Shown: positions 44,312 to 57,050, counted from the stretch's first letter. The stretch is 64,000 nucleotides of DNA from Cynocephalus volans (GCF_027409185.1 NC_084467.1:14126501-14190500), one strand, 5' to 3'. The notes: generated by a model not told the origin, from the sequence alone. Translations and numbers: made by a program.

Positions 44312-46090
44312 AAACTCTTCAGTACAGTTAGAAGTAGTTAATGCACCCAACGGTGCTTATATTGCTCATTCTTGCTTTAATAGAGCATCACAGCAGTCTA
44401 CTGGCCTGCCAAGACTGGCCTTTAATAGACAATTGACTCTAGGTTCTACCCTCTCTGCCAACTGGATCCTCACTGCCTTCAAATCCAGTCAGATCAGGTA
44501 AATAACCTAAGATTTTCATTTCCTTGAAAATCTATAGTCTACAGCCAATTCGGATTCCATTGCAGATGACAGAAATCACTTACCAATTAAGGCAGAAAGG
44601 GGTCTATCATCAAGTATTAGGAGACTTACAGACCATTGGAAGGGCAGGAACGGTAGGCTCTGAGCTGAGCTCAGACAGAAAACCTCCAGTCTCCAGAATC
44701 CTGTCTCTACTGTCATCAGAAAAGCTTCCTCTAGTGTTGCCAAGGAAACCAGCAAATCAGGAAGCTACTTAACCTCACTGTCTCTTCGGGACCCAAGTCA
44801 GCAAAACAGGGATGCTTCCTGCCCTGCTTCTCTCCCTGTTTAATGTAGTTCCAAATCCAAGTCTTGCACAGGAGATTCTGATTGGTGGAATCTAAATCCC
44901 ATCTGAAACCCTGGCTGCAAGGGAGTCTGGGGAATTCATTTTTATTTTTCCAGCCTCCATTGTAAAGTGTGCTAGAAGGAGGCTGGACTACACGTTGAAC
45001 AAGCAAATCCATAGCATCCAATATAGCCAATTTCTTCAGATCTAAAAAATTCTTTTCCTGAAAGCCTCACTCAGGAATATGCTTTTAACTCATTGAGGGG
45101 GCTTTTGTCTGTATCTCAATTCAGTTTCACCAAGGACTTAGAGAGAATCTGTTCGGTTCTGGGACCCATGCTAAGAGTTGTAAATACAGAAATGAATAAA
45201 GCCAGGCCTTATTCTGGTTCTCTAGGAGACCACAACCTAGAGAGACACAAATAAATAGAAAATAAGCTGGAAAAGACAAAAAGCAGAGACAGTTATTTAG
45301 TCTATGTAGGGGGTGTAAAGTTGATTCCACATCATGGGGTGTATAACATGCTACTATTTTTTATACCTCTATCAATCAGACTTAAACTTCTCCAAGCTTC
45401 TATCCTGCTGTGCAAGTAGGAAATGCAATCTCAACCTCCCTGTTTATTCCCAAGGGCTGAGACAAGTTCCCAGGGTCTTAACAGCCCAGAGCATTGGGGG
45501 AGGTAACCAATTACATACTCTTGCCTAAGCCCATACCATCTCTTGAAGTCAGGTGGCTGCACTGTTTCCGTACCAAACCTGGGTATGGTCACCTTGAAGG
45601 AGCCAGGAAGCCCAATGCTCCATGCTGTCATTCTCTACAGGGCTGCCATCCTGCTGGGGGACTGCAAGAGCTCAGGACTCTGTACTCACCAGTTCGAATT
45701 CCACAACAACCTCTGTGCTATTCCCAGCATTGAGGGAAATTCTCCAAACCTTTCCCTACTTGGCCACTCCCACCTCCTCTCTCTAAGATCCATCTATCCC
45801 CTTTCTCTCAATAATACCCCCACAATGGATGTGACTGTTTGGGATATTGGATGGATGTCAATTTGTTTTGTAAGGACAGAGTAACTCTGATACCAAAATT
45901 GGACAAGGACACTAAAAGACAGGAAATTTTAAACCAATCTCACATTTATGATCTTGAATACAAAAATCCTAAATAAAATATTAGCGAATTGAACATAGCA
46001 GTATGTTTAAAATAGCAATACATTATGACTGAGTAGGCTTTATCTGTGGAATGTAAAGTCAATACTGACCTTCATAAAGACACTGTTGCC
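44312..46090. other. Intergenic sequence with scattered old repeat
   Basis: 'tgctaagagttgtaaataca' near 45170 belongs to the uncertain old repeat type (compare 15465). Plus-strand frames at 45494-45884 lack known domains. No gene. Confidence 0.4.
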
Positions 46091-46094
46091 AGGT

Positions 46095-46255
46095 ACTACT
46101 GCATGCCAGGCACTGTTCTAAATTCCTTTCTAATGCTCAGAATTAATGAGAATATACTCTCATATTCCCATTTTTGATAATGAGGAAATAAATACAGAGA
46201 ACACAAGTAACCTGCCCTAGGAACTCAGCTAGGTACTTTAATATCAGAAAATCTA
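46095..46255 (-). repeat. MIR SINE, antisense
   Basis: 'catgccaggcactgttctaa' and 'acaagtaacctgccctagga' are the complement of MIR. Confidence 0.75.
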
Positions 46256-47375
46256 TCAAGTAATTTATCACAGAAACAGCTTAAGAAAAATAATCATTTT
46301 CTCCTCCCAATAGATGCAGAAAATCATTTGAAAAAATTCAAAATGCATTCATGATTAAAAAAAACAAAAAACAGTAGTTCTGACCTCTGAGAATCAGTCC
46401 TCCATAAAGCAATAAGAACACTTGCAAAATTTATCAAAATCAATTTTTTCAGAACTCTGTAAATTAACCAAAAGCTACTAACGATCTGAAGAGCATTTAT
46501 CCTAGAAGAAAAGCTGAATCTTGGTAAGATCAGTGAGCCTTGTAGCATTTTAATTTTCCCTATTCCCATTCTTTTCTTTCCAGCTCTATCTTAGCTTTGA
46601 AACCCATCAGGCTCACAGCCACAGTAGCTGCAAAAATCAGCAAGCAGCCTCTGAAGGAGACAGGCCAGGTTTGGCACTTCTCAAAAAGCCCCATCCCCAG
46701 AAAAGTGTCACTTCCAGAAAAGTGTCACTTCTCTGTCTGGCAGTTCCTTGGAAAAGCCCTATTTGTAAGGCTTGTCATTATTTGACCCGACTCAGAGTTT
46801 GCTCACTGGAAAAAGCCCTGTCCCAGGGCATTTGTTTAAAAAAATAAATAAATAGTGGCAATTGTTTAACATTACAGACCAGTTGGAGCAAATAAGAGGT
46901 TGGACAAAAACTTAAAAGAAAAATTTAGGGGATGAGATGTGGATAGGGGGCTTTGAAAACCTCCAACATATTCCTGAGAATCTTGGTCATGCACATGTGC
47001 GTGATTGTGCACATGCACAGAAAAGACCAGAGAATGTCTTAATTTATCACCTCTAGATGACCTTGAGACCCTGTAAAAGCAGGAAATGAAAGCCAAAGCA
47101 GAGTTGTAAACTGCTAGAGCATTGACAGCACACACAGGGTCCCTCGGCAGAGGGTAAAAGACTTAATTCAAGGCATTTAAAGAAATCTCTGTCTAATTAT
47201 TAGCTGACACTAGGCTAAACAAGCAGAAACTTCAGGGGCCACACATGACAGGGAATATAGGCTTTACATAATTAGCCCAGAAAAATCACAAAGCAAACAA
47301 ACGGGGGAAGAAACAGCAACAACGAAGACTGGGGAGAAGAGAATCCCAATTTCCAGAATAGCCACATTATATTAT
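46256..47375. other. Intergenic sequence with a 17-bp tandem duplication
   Basis: 'ccagaaaagtgtcactt' is present twice in tandem at about 46697-46730. The rest is AT-rich unique or very old repeat. No gene. Confidence 0.45.
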
Positions 47376-47379
47376 TTAA

Positions 47380-49015
47380 AATGTTTGGTTTTCAACAAAA
47401 GATTTCAAAGCACACAAAGAAATAATAAAGTACAGACCATACACAGGAAAATAAGCAATCGATGGAAGCTGTCCCTGAAGAAACCTAAATGTTGAATTTC
47501 CTAGAAAAACATTTTAAATCAGCATTATAAATATGTTCAAAGAATTGATATTGAAAGAAAGGAAAGTGTGAAAACAATGTCTTATAAAAATTAAAAATAT
47601 CAAAAAAGAGATAGAAATTATAAAAAGAACAAAATAGAAATTCTGAAGTTGAAAATTATAACTAAAAGAAAGAATTTACTAGAAGGGCTCAGTAGCAGAT
47701 TTACTTTGAAATAAGAAAGAATTGGCAAACTTGAAGATAGGTCAATTGAGATTATCTCGTCTGTGGAACAGAAATAAAAAAGAACAAAAATAATTGAACG
47801 GGGCCTCAGAGACCTATGGGACATCATCAAGCATACCAACATACAAATATGAAAATCTCATATGCAGAGGAGAGAGAAAGAACCAAAAAGAATATTTGAA
47901 GAAATAATGGCATAAAACTCAAGTGTTTTTTTTAAAAAAAAAATACACAGTAGTCTACACATCCAAGAAGCTAGGTGACTTCACAGAAGATAAAGTCAAG
48001 AGAGGATAAATACCTAGAAGCATCACAGTCAAACTGTCAAAAGAGAAAGACAAACAGAGACTCTTGAAAGGATCATGAGAGAAGAGACTAATCACGTACA
48101 AGGGATCCTCAAAAAGATTAACATCTTACTTCTCTTCAGAAACCATACAGGCCAGAAGGCAGTGGGATGGCATATTCAAAATGTGGATGGAAAAACACTC
48201 TCAACCAAGAATTATGTATCCAGCAAAACTATCTTTCAAAAATGAAGGAGAAATTAAGACATTTCCAGATCAATCAAAACTCAGAGAAGTTGTTACAAGC
48301 AGACCAAAGAAATACTAAAGGGATTTCTTTAGGCTGAAATCAAAGGACTAGACAGTAAGTCAAATCTACACACAAAAAACAACTGGTAAAAGTAACTGCA
48401 TACGTAAATATAAAAGACTGTATAAATATATTATTGTAACTCTCTTTTTCTCCTATCTAATTTAAAAGTCAACAGCATAAAGCAATAGTTATAAAACTGT
48501 GTGGAAGAGATTTTAATGTATAAAGATGTAATTTGTATAACAACAACAGCACAAAGGAGAAGGGAGAGAGTGGAACTATTGAAGCAAAAGTGTTGTATAC
48601 TATCTAAACTAAATTGGTATGAACCTGAACTACATTGTTTTATTTAAGATGTTAATTGTAATAGCCATGCCATGGCAACTACTGAGAAAATAATTTTCAA
48701 AAATATACAGTAAAAGAAACTACAAAAGAATGAAAATGGCACACTAGAAAATATCTAGTTAACACAAAAGAAGGCATTAATGGAGAAAGAGAGGAATCAA
48801 AAAACATAATACATATAGAAAAATATCACTTCTTGGCCTTTTGGCTAAGATCAAGTGTAGAAAAATAGCAAAATGAAAGACATAAATTCTATCTTATCAA
48901 TAGTTGCATTAAATGCAGATAAGTTAAACAACACTCAGATATTGCCCAAATGAAACTTTAAAGTGATTCAACTGTATGCTGTCTACAAGAGACTTATTTT
49001 AGCTTCAAAGACAAA
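47380..49015 (+). mobile_element. Old L1M or HAL1-like element, sense
   Basis: 'accaagaattatgtatccag' then 'caaaactatctttcaaaaat' and 'gaaggagaaattaagacatt' are characteristic of L1M/HAL1-type text. All frames are broken. It contains a U2 snRNA fragment at 48826-48860. Confidence 0.65.
48816..48867 (+). pseudogene. U2 snRNA 5'-end retrocopy with target duplication
   Basis: The body 48826-48857 reads 'tcacttcttggccttttggc' then 'taagatcaagtg', matching the first ~35 nt of U2 snRNA with two transitions. TAGAAAAATA occurs at 48816-48825 and 48858-48867. U2 is the spliceosomal RNA that pairs with the branch point. Only the 5' end is present, with no promoter, branch-pairing loop or Sm site, so this is a dead L1-mobilised fragment. 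Confidence 0.85.
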
Positions 49016-49019
49016 TAAA

Positions 49020-50795
49020 TTACAAGAACGATTTTATTTGCAATAGCATCAGAAAAAATAAAATACTTAGTAATAAATTAAATGAATTAAGTGTAAGACT
49101 TACACACTAAAAGCTGCAAAACATTGTTGAAATGAATTAAAGACCCAAATCAAGGAGAAGTCATCCCAAGTTCATGGATTGGAAGACTTAATGTTGTTAA
49201 GACGACAATACTGCCAAATTGATCTATAGATTTACAGCAGTCCCTATCAAAATTCCAGCTGCCTTTTTTGTAGAAATTGACAAGCTGATTCTAAAATGCA
49301 TATAGGAATACAAGGGATCCAAAATAGCCAAAACATTCTTGACAAAGAAGAGCAAAGTTGGAAGGCTCACCCTTCCCAATTTCAACACATTCTACAAAGT
49401 TACTGTAATTAAGAAAGAGTGGTACTGGCATAAGGAAAAATATATAGATCATTGGAATAGAATTGAGAGTCTAAAAATAAACATCTACAGTCAATTGATT
49501 TTTAACAAGGATGACAAGACAATTCGAGGGGAATAATAGTCTTTTCAATAAATGGTGCTGAAATCCACATGTAAAGAAAGAATTTAGACTCGTGCCATAC
49601 ACAAAATTAAAATTGATGAAAGGCCTAAATGTAAAATCTAAAACTGTGAAACTCTTATTTTAAAAAGAAACAGGTGTAAAACTTCATGACCTTGGTTTAG
49701 GCCATGGTTTCTTAGATATTACACCTAAAGCACAAGAAAAAATAGATAAACTAGACTTCATCAAAATTAAAACTTTGTACATCAAAAGACACCATCAAGA
49801 AAGTGAAAAGACAATCACAGAATAGGATAAAACATTTGCAAATCGTATAGCTGATTAACAACTTACATCCAGACTCTCTAAAGAACTCTTACTATTCAAC
49901 AATAAAAAGACAACCAATTTGTTTTAAATGGGCAAAAGATTTAAGCAGATGTTTCTCCAAAGAAGATAGACATATGACCAACAAACACATGAAAAAATGC
50001 TCAACATCATTAGTCATTAGGGAAATGCAAGTCAAAACTGCAATGAGATAACATTTCACACCCACAAGAATGTATTTAGCCACTAGGCTATAATTTTTTT
50101 TAATAAGACAGTAACAAGTTTTGACAAGGATATGGAGTCATTAGAACACTTATACACTGCTGGAGGGAATGTAAAATGGTGCAGCCACTCCAAAAAGTTC
50201 CACAAAACAGGCAGTTCCTCAAAAAGCTAACATAAGAGTTACCATACCACCCAGAAATTCCACTTGAGGTATATACCCAAGGTAATTGAAAACATATATT
50301 CACACAAAGACCTGTACACAAATGTTCATAGCAATACTATTCACAATAGCCCCAAAGTGGAAACAATTCCAAATGTCCATCTACAGGTGAATAGATAAAC
50401 AAAATGTGATATATCCATACAATGGGAATTACTCAGCAATAAAAAGAAATGGAGTACTGATATTGCTTAACACGGATGAAGCTTAATACATTATAATAAG
50501 TGGAAAAAACCAGACCAAAAAAAAAAAAGCCATGCATGTTGTATAAATCCATTTATATAAAATATCCATAATAGGCAAATTCATAGAGAGAGAAAGTAGA
50601 TTGGTGTTTGTCAGGGGTTGGAGAAAGCAGGTGTTTAGGTTTTCTTTTTAGGGTAATAAAATGTCCTAAGGTTAGATAGTGGTGATGATAGCAAAATTCT
50701 GTGAATATTCTAAAACTACTGACTTTTACACTTTAAAATAGTGGATTTTATGGTGTGATTTTATCTTGATAAAGCTGTTGTAAACAAACAATTTA
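49020..50795 (+). mobile_element. Old L1 3' part (ORF2 C-terminus and 3' UTR), sense
   Basis: 'tactgccaaattgatctata', 'aaagagtggtactggcataa', 'aagaaagtgaaaagacaatc' and the 3' UTR 'tacactttaaaatagtggat' are L1 text. A short frame at 49339-49536 (KSKVGRLTLPNF...) is ORF2 debris. Highly similar to 30765-32335. Confidence 0.85.
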
Positions 50796-50888
50796 AAAAG
50801 TAAACTAAAAATAGAGGAAACTCCTTCAACTCGATAAAGTGTATTTACCAAAAGCCTAAAGTAGATATGATAGGTAATGGTGCAACTG

Positions 50889-50936
50889 TAAAAATATTAT
50901 AATTAAAGTCAGTAAAAATATTATAATTAAAGTCAG
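50889..50936 (+). repeat. 24-bp tandem duplication
   Basis: The 24-bp unit beginning 'taaaaatattataattaaag' is present twice with no change, directly adjacent. Probably a recent slippage event. Confidence 0.85.
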
Positions 50937-50959
50937 AAATGTAATAAGCATGCCTGCTA

Positions 50960-52935
50960 TACCTTTTTGTGCAGCATTGTGCTTGAGACCCTAGCTAGCA
51001 ATGTAAAACAAGACTAAATCATATAAGAAATTTTTAAAAAAAGAAACATTGATGAACAGTGTGATAGTTTACATAGAAAATTGAAGTTAATGTACAAGCA
51101 ATTAGAACTAGCAAGATAGTCAGCTGCAGTTTCTGGATACAAAACTCAATAATGTTCCTATACACCCACGGTAATCAATTAGAATATGTGACTGAAAGAA
51201 AGTTCCCAATCATAAAAGCAACACAAACTACAAGTTACTCGGGAATAAATCCAATGAAAGATGTGAGAGACCTTTATGGAGAAAATTATGAAAAGTTACT
51301 GAAGGATGTAAGAGAAGTCCTGAAAAAAAATGGAGAAATATAACATGTTCATGCATGGGAAGACTCAATATTACACAGATGTCAGTTCTCTTCAAAATTA
51401 ATCTATAAATTCATTGCAATTCCAATCCAAATCCCAATGGAGCTTTTCATAGAGCTTGACAAACTGATTCTAACATTAATCTGAAGTGGTTAAGGGCAAA
51501 GAAGAACCAAGATAAAAAACAAGGAGAAGGAATTTTCCCGAGTAGATGAAAAGACTAACCATAGAGCCATGTGAAATTAAAATAATGAAGCAGGCTTGCA
51601 GAATAGACAAATATATCAGTGGAACAGACCAGAGAGTTCAGAAATGGTTCCATGTATTTATGAGGACTTAGTGTATGTCAGAGGTGGCTTTATGTATCAT
51701 CAAGTAAAAAATGATTATTCAACAAATAATTTTGGACAATTAGCTGCCTCTGTGGAGGAAATTTTTAATTGGATCCCTACCTCACTCCACACAAGATAAA
51801 TTCCAGATAGATCAAAACAAAACTTTGAAACTATTATAAGGAAATTTAGATGAATAATATCTTTATGATGTGAAGCTAGGAAAAGATTTCCTAAACAAAT
51901 AGCAAATGATACAAATTATAATGGGAAAATTTTTCAATTTTATCACGTCAGATACTAAAATTTCTGTATGCTAAAACCATCACAGGGCTGGAGGGTTAGC
52001 TCAATTGGTTATAGTGTGGTACTGATAACACCAAGGTCCAGGGTTTGATCCCTGTGCAGCCAGCTGCCAAAAAGAAAAAGAAAAGGAAAAAAAGCCATCA
52101 CAAAACGAAGTACAACAACACATTTGGAAACAATAGTTGCAACAGTGTAGAATAGTATTCAGAATACACAATACTCCTATAACTCAAAAAGACAAAGACA
52201 AACAACCCAACTAACAAAAACAACTCAATTTTTAAAAAATTAAAAGTACAAAAGAAAACCCAAATGATCTACAAATGTTAAAAATGCAACTTTACTACTA
52301 AGCTGAAAAATAACATTTTTAAAAAATTGAATTCTGTTTCATACAGATCATCTTGGCCAAAAAAATTAGTTCCAGCATCTTTGTCCCACTGGGCTCTCTC
52401 ATGCTGTTAGAACTGTAATTTGGAAAATCACCCTGGAAAACAGTTTCGTAGTATGTATTAAAATTAAGTGGGCAAATATTCTAAGAGCCAGAACTTCTAC
52501 TGCTGGGCGTATATAGATCTAGAAAACTCCGTGCACAGCACTGATTGTGATTGAAAAGAAAAGGAAGCAACCTTATTGTTCTTCCATAGGGGAACAGTTT
52601 TTTAATATGTTATATTCATATGATGAAATATTATACAGCTATTAAAATGAACGAACTAGACCTGTGAATATCAGCATAGCTTGAACTCACACACACCTTA
52701 CTGGGTGAATAAAGAAAATTGCAGATGGTTAAGAACAGTGTATATTTTATGCAAAATGTTTCAAGGTACAAAAGCCATTTCATATTGTTTATAAGTACAA
52801 ATACCTATAGTAAAAATATGAAAATAGGAACAGAAAGGATTAAAACAAATTCGTGATCATGATTGCCTTCAAGAAATGAGAAAGGAGAATTGGGATTAGG
52901 AAGGGGACTAAGGAACTTCAACTTTATTAGTCATT
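50960..52935 (+). mobile_element. Older L1M-type ORF2 fragment, sense
   Basis: 'gaaagatgtgagagaccttt' then 'atggagaaaattatgaaaag', 'gttccatgtatttatgagga', and later 'gaaatattatacagctatta' are L1 ORF2 and 3' text. It differs from the neighbouring 49020 element, so it is a separate, older insertion. Split by a SINE at 51985. Confidence 0.75.
51977..52102 (+). repeat. tRNA-Ile-derived SINE, monomer, with target duplication
   Basis: SINE body 51985-52094: 'gggttagctcaattggtt' (A box), 'gataacaccaaggtccaggg' and 'tttgatccctgtgcagccag' (B box) follow tRNA-Ile closely, then an A/G-rich tail. CCATCACA flanks at 51977-51984 and 52095-52102. A mutated anticodon arm and tail show it is a SINE, not a tRNA gene. 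Confidence 0.9.
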
Positions 52936-53042
52936 TTTTTTTTTTACTTTTATTTTTATTGAATCAAAATTGATTATGCTTATTTTGGGGGTTCAACATT
53001 GAGACATGTTGATGAAATCAATATTACTTATTAGTCATTTTT
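52924..53042 (-). mobile_element. Very short retro-insertion with 15-bp target duplication
   Basis: TTATTAGTCATTTTT occurs at 52924-52938 and 53028-53042. The 89 bp between begin with poly(T) and contain the complement of AATAAA ('tttttattgaatc'). This is the 3' tip of a minus-strand retrocopy, probably an L1, truncated almost entirely. Confidence 0.8.
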
Positions 53043-53125
53043 AAATTTTCTTATGTTACAAAAAGATATGAATCAAGTAGGACATGTTAGCATTTGTGAA
53101 TTTAGAGTGGTAGGTAGATGAAGTC

Positions 53126-53206
53126 TCTTCCTTCCCTCCCTCCCAGCCCCCTATCCTTCCTTCCTTCCTTCCTTCCCTCATTCATTCATTCATTCATTCA
53201 TTCATC
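53126..53206 (+). repeat. Simple repeats (TTCC)n and (ATTC)n
   Basis: 'cttccctccctccc', then (CCTT)n to about 53177, then (ATTC)n to about 53203. Adjacent tetranucleotide microsatellites. Confidence 0.9.
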
Positions 53207-53329
53207 TTTTCTTTCTAATAAGAAATAAAGCTGGCCTCTCCTTCCTGGAGGTGGGGAAGAGAATAAAAACTTAAAGCTAATCCATTTTTTCTTAACTTCT
53301 CTCATATATATCTTGGAATAAAGAGAAGA

Positions 53330-53600
53330 AGAATCCAGAAAGCCTTCAGTAAGGAGGTAATACTTGAATGTGGTTCCAACAGAAGAATAGGAGTTCTCCT
53401 CTGTGGACCAGGGAGAAAGGTGGAAGAGACATTCCAGGCAGGGAAAAGAGAACCTGCAAAAGCTCAGAAACCTAAAGTAGCATGCATGTTCACGAGTGAT
53501 AAGTAAGTGCACAAGGGGTGGAGGGTTGGGAGGACCAGGAGAAATAGCCAGGGTCAGATTGTGGAGGGACTGGGGAGCCAGCTGGGATCTCAGGCTTCAT
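53330..53600 (+). repeat. Old interspersed repeat, family uncertain
   Basis: 'gaagagacattccaggcagg', 'gcaaaagctcagaaaccta' and 'atcaggcttcatcttgtgac'-like text fit the 15465-type repeat. Confidence 0.5.
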
Positions 53601-54155
53601 CTTGTGACACTGGCGACTCAGAGTTAGCAGTGTCCTGCAAAGGGGGACACTTCCGGCCTCTGCCTGTTTTGCACCAGGACTTAGAACAAATTCCACACCA
53701 TTTGGAGTAGGTTAAGGTGGGCCTGTCATTCCAGTGGAAGGACTCTCCCACTTGTCACTCTTCCTTCTTAAAATTCCCTCTTAAGAGCAACTTTATCAGT
53801 GGGAAATACAACATACCACTTGTCACTGAGTGACTGTATATGGGGGCCAGCAGGTTGCAGGAGTTTCCCAGGAATACCAGTTGTCCAGTGCCTGCCTCAG
53901 TGCCCAGGGTTTATTGCAGCCCCTCTACCAAGGAGGAGAGAGTCCCTGGTCCTACGGGAAGCTGAGCTTGGGTGCAGCACCCCCACTGGGAAGAGTGGGG
54001 TGAGAAGGACTCAGTCCTCCCTGGTTTACTGTCCAGCCAGCCCAGAGTCCCCCGCCAGAGTCACTTTGGGCCATTCTGCTCATCACACACTACCAGCAAA
54101 AAGGGACACAGCCAGGCTTGTGTTTTTAAAGCCTAGCATCAATTAAAGTTGGATT
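53601..54155. other. Intergenic sequence, nothing recognised
   Basis: Unique DNA, frame at 53799-54146 without known domain. Confidence 0.4.
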
Positions 54156-54159
54156 GGGG

Positions 54160-54430
54160 GAAGGGGGCAAGCCCACATTATGACATCATGGGCCATAGGC
54201 ACTTTTGCCTTCTTGGGCCCCTTCCTCCATAAAAAATATTAAAAATTACACTTTATCACTGGGTCAGTATAAAGGCAAATATATTATCATATATTAAAAC
54301 ATTTTCTTCAACCTAAAAGTTTATTTTTTTCTTCTGATTTTTAAAAAAAATTAAAATATTTTTGTGGGTCCCCTAAAAATATCCTGGACCATAGACCCAG
54401 TGCCTACTATGCCTAATAAGTCAGCCCTGG
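54160..54430. repeat. Possible old DNA transposon, unclassified
   Basis: An AT-rich middle with 'tcttgggccccttcctcc' at the left and 'gggtcccctaaaaatatcct' plus 'tactatgcctaataagtcag' at the right resembles a known multi-copy element. Family not named. Confidence 0.35.
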
Positions 54431-55435
54431 GGACGAGACAGGGGCAAACCACGCAGGAGGCATCACAACAGTCACTTGGGTCAGTACTGATGTAGTTGCC
54501 ATAGTGACGGAGAGGCTGGGGCTGGTGAGAAAGACATTGGAACCAAGACTAGAGTAAACAGACATTCCTCAAGAAAGGATAAGGATGGAGGAGTTGGGGG
54601 AGGGGGAAAGGAGCAGAGTCCTGACAACCAGAGAAGCGTTTCTGTCTCCCACATCTCATGCAATATAAATGAAGACAGAAAAGGAAGCTAATTGGAGCCG
54701 TTTGCAGCCTAAATGGAGCTTCTTCCTCTCCCCTCCAATGGGACAGCCCCACTCAGGGAACCAAGCGTCCAGAACAGTTAGTCTTTAGGAGCTTGCTGCA
54801 TTCATGCACATCACTGCTAAATGAGCTCCCGGGAGAGCCCCCCATGCCAGAGTGTGGACACAAACATTTTGGAATTCCAGACCTAGGCAGGGGCAGGAAG
54901 CTGGTCCCCAATAAGGATGGTCCTTACAACTTCATCCTTCAGCTGCCAGGCTGCCCAGGTGGCATCCATGCCCACATACAGCCCATGCCCTAACCAGAGG
55001 GGACACAGCCCTGACCGCCAGGTGATATCAGTGTGTCACTTCTCCACTGAGCTGAGTCAGCAGCTGGGGAGAAAGAGAAATGGATCCCAATTAGGGGCTG
55101 CCTCAAGCTGTGGCAGGATGTCAATGGATCTTTCCAGCTCCCTCTATACACACGCCACACACACAGGCACATGGGCACACACTCCTTTCTCCTATTCTTT
55201 CTTAGAAAGCTGGGTCAGTATTCACTGTCTCAAATTCTGTCCCAAAATCCAGGCCTCAGTTCCCAACAAAGCAGAAAGAAAGCAGGAATGTGGGGCTGCC
55301 TATGCCTTCATTCAACAAATCCTCTTAATAACACCTTCCATAAACATCCCGGTGTGACTTCCTGAAATCTCTCCCATGTGTCCCCCCAGCAGTGGCCAGG
55401 CACTTTGCCAAGGGGGCACCTGGCAGCTATTGTTC
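54431..55435. other. Intergenic sequence, nothing recognised
   Basis: Unique sequence; a short ACAC patch at 55147-55185. No gene supported. Confidence 0.45.
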
Positions 55436-55439
55436 ACAG

Positions 55440-55645
55440 CCCGATTCTTAACTTGGTCTGCGAGTTGTTCTGAAAGGTCCGTGTACATTGGAATCACATG
55501 GAGTGCCTGCTAAAATTTAGATCACTGGGTCCAACCTCAGGGTCTCTGGTTCAGCAGGTCTAGGTGGGACCCAAGAACCTGCATTCCTAGCAAGCTCCCA
55601 GGGATGCTGATGCTGCCAGTGTGGGAACCACACTGAGAACACTGC
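55440..55645. repeat. MER5A-like DNA transposon
   Basis: 'cattggaatcacatggagtg', 'aacctcagggtctctggttc' and 'agggatgctgatgctgccag' cover most of MER5A, ending near 'tgagaacactg'. Confidence 0.8.
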
Positions 55646-56150
55646 CTTCACCCATTTCCACCCTTATCCTGTTCTTCCTTTGACCTTCTTACTTGTCCTC
55701 CAAATCTTTACATTTCTGCTGTTTGTCACATTTCCCCTAACTTGACTTTTAACTTTGCCTTCCCACCCAAGCTCTTGGCTCCTCTGAGAGCCCGTGCATC
55801 TGCACTGTCTGCAGCCCCCATGGCCAATGGCTCTCTGACCCCAGAGGATGGCACCACCTCTGGTTCTCACAGGTCCTATTCCTTTTTAAAAGGCCCTCTA
55901 TATGTCTCATCTTACATATTCAAGGGGACCCTCCATCCCCACTAGGCGTTCTTCAGAGAATAACCAAAGGGCACTTTTCTTGTGTCTATCAAGGGGACAT
56001 CAGGGTTAGAATGGCCCCACATCTCACTTTGGCCTCTGAAGAAGTTGAGATGCACATCAGTTAAGTGACGAGTCCAGACGTCTCCTGCTGGTGATACAAC
56101 AGAAATGAATGCCCCAGCCAGGTCCTCTAGGGGAAGATTCTCTGCTCTTC
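55646..56150. other. Intergenic sequence, nothing recognised
   Basis: Unique or unrecognised sequence without supported gene. Confidence 0.4.
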
Positions 56151-56154
56151 TGAC

Positions 56155-56600
56155 TTCCATTCAGCTTCTGTATCTGTTGGGAATGCTTTTGGCTGCAAGT
56201 AACAGAATCTCCAACTAACAGCAGCTGTAGCCCATACAGGTGCATTTTTCTCGTGCACTCTCATCTGTTTTCTCAGAAGTCTGGAGGTGAGATGTTTTGG
56301 GATTACATCAGTGATTCACCGAATAACAGGGCACAGGTGGCCTCTGCAATTCTGTGACCTTGATCTTGGGATCAGCCACAGTTCAGGCACCAGATTCCCC
56401 CTATGTCCATAAAGTTAAAGGCAGCACACAGAGGCTAGCAAGAGGCAGAGCTTTTCTCCTGGCTCTTTCCTATCTTGTCAAGGAGGAAGCACCCTCCCTT
56501 CCCCCACCACTCCCCCCTCCCCACCCCCAGCAGATTTCCCCTTACATCTCATTAGCCAGAACTAGATTGGCAGGGAAGTTCTGCTGTCAAAGAAAAAAGG
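56155..56600. repeat. Old repeat, probably LTR-type, unclassified
   Basis: 'tttggctgcaagtaacagaa' is a phrase typical of a common mammalian repeat. A C-rich run lies at 56500-56530. Name not fixed. Confidence 0.4.
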
Positions 56601-56849
56601 TGGTGATCGTTTGGGGGCAAGCAGCCAAGACAAGGTACTGCAGCATTATTCAGAAATAAATGCCCCACAGTGTTCTGGGAGCACCTAAATGGCCAACACG
56701 TTCAAGCCTACAGGACTGCTGATCCCTGCCCTATTCCCTGTTCTATTCTAAGTGTCTAACACACTAAATCCGCTCATTCCACACACATCTATGCACTCCC
56801 AAGTGCCTGCTATGTATCCCACACCACAGCAGGCACTGGACCTGCATGG

Positions 56850-57050
56850 CATGGTGGGAACAGCACAGGCTTTGGAGTCAGACCAGATTGTCTTCAAGTC
56901 CCACCATTTTCAAGCTATGTGACCTCAGGCAAGTCACTTCACCTCTCTGAGCCTCACTTTTGTCATTGCAGAGTGGTCACGAGGACTTAGTATGATAACA
57001 CATATAAGGCACAGGACACAGTCATTCAGTGGATGAGAGCTGATGACAAT
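56850..57050 (+). repeat. MIR SINE, sense
   Basis: 'gctttggagtcagaccagat', 'gctatgtgacctcaggcaag' and 'tcacttcacctctctgagcc' form a well-preserved MIR. Confidence 0.9.

Noticed and set aside
48826..48860. A functional U2 snRNA gene
   Set aside because: Only the first ~35 nt are present, with target duplications and no snRNA promoter, Sm site or 3' box.
51985..52094. A tRNA-Ile gene
   Set aside because: A and B boxes are visible, but the anticodon stem and acceptor pairing are decayed. It has an A-rich tail and target duplications, so it is a SINE.
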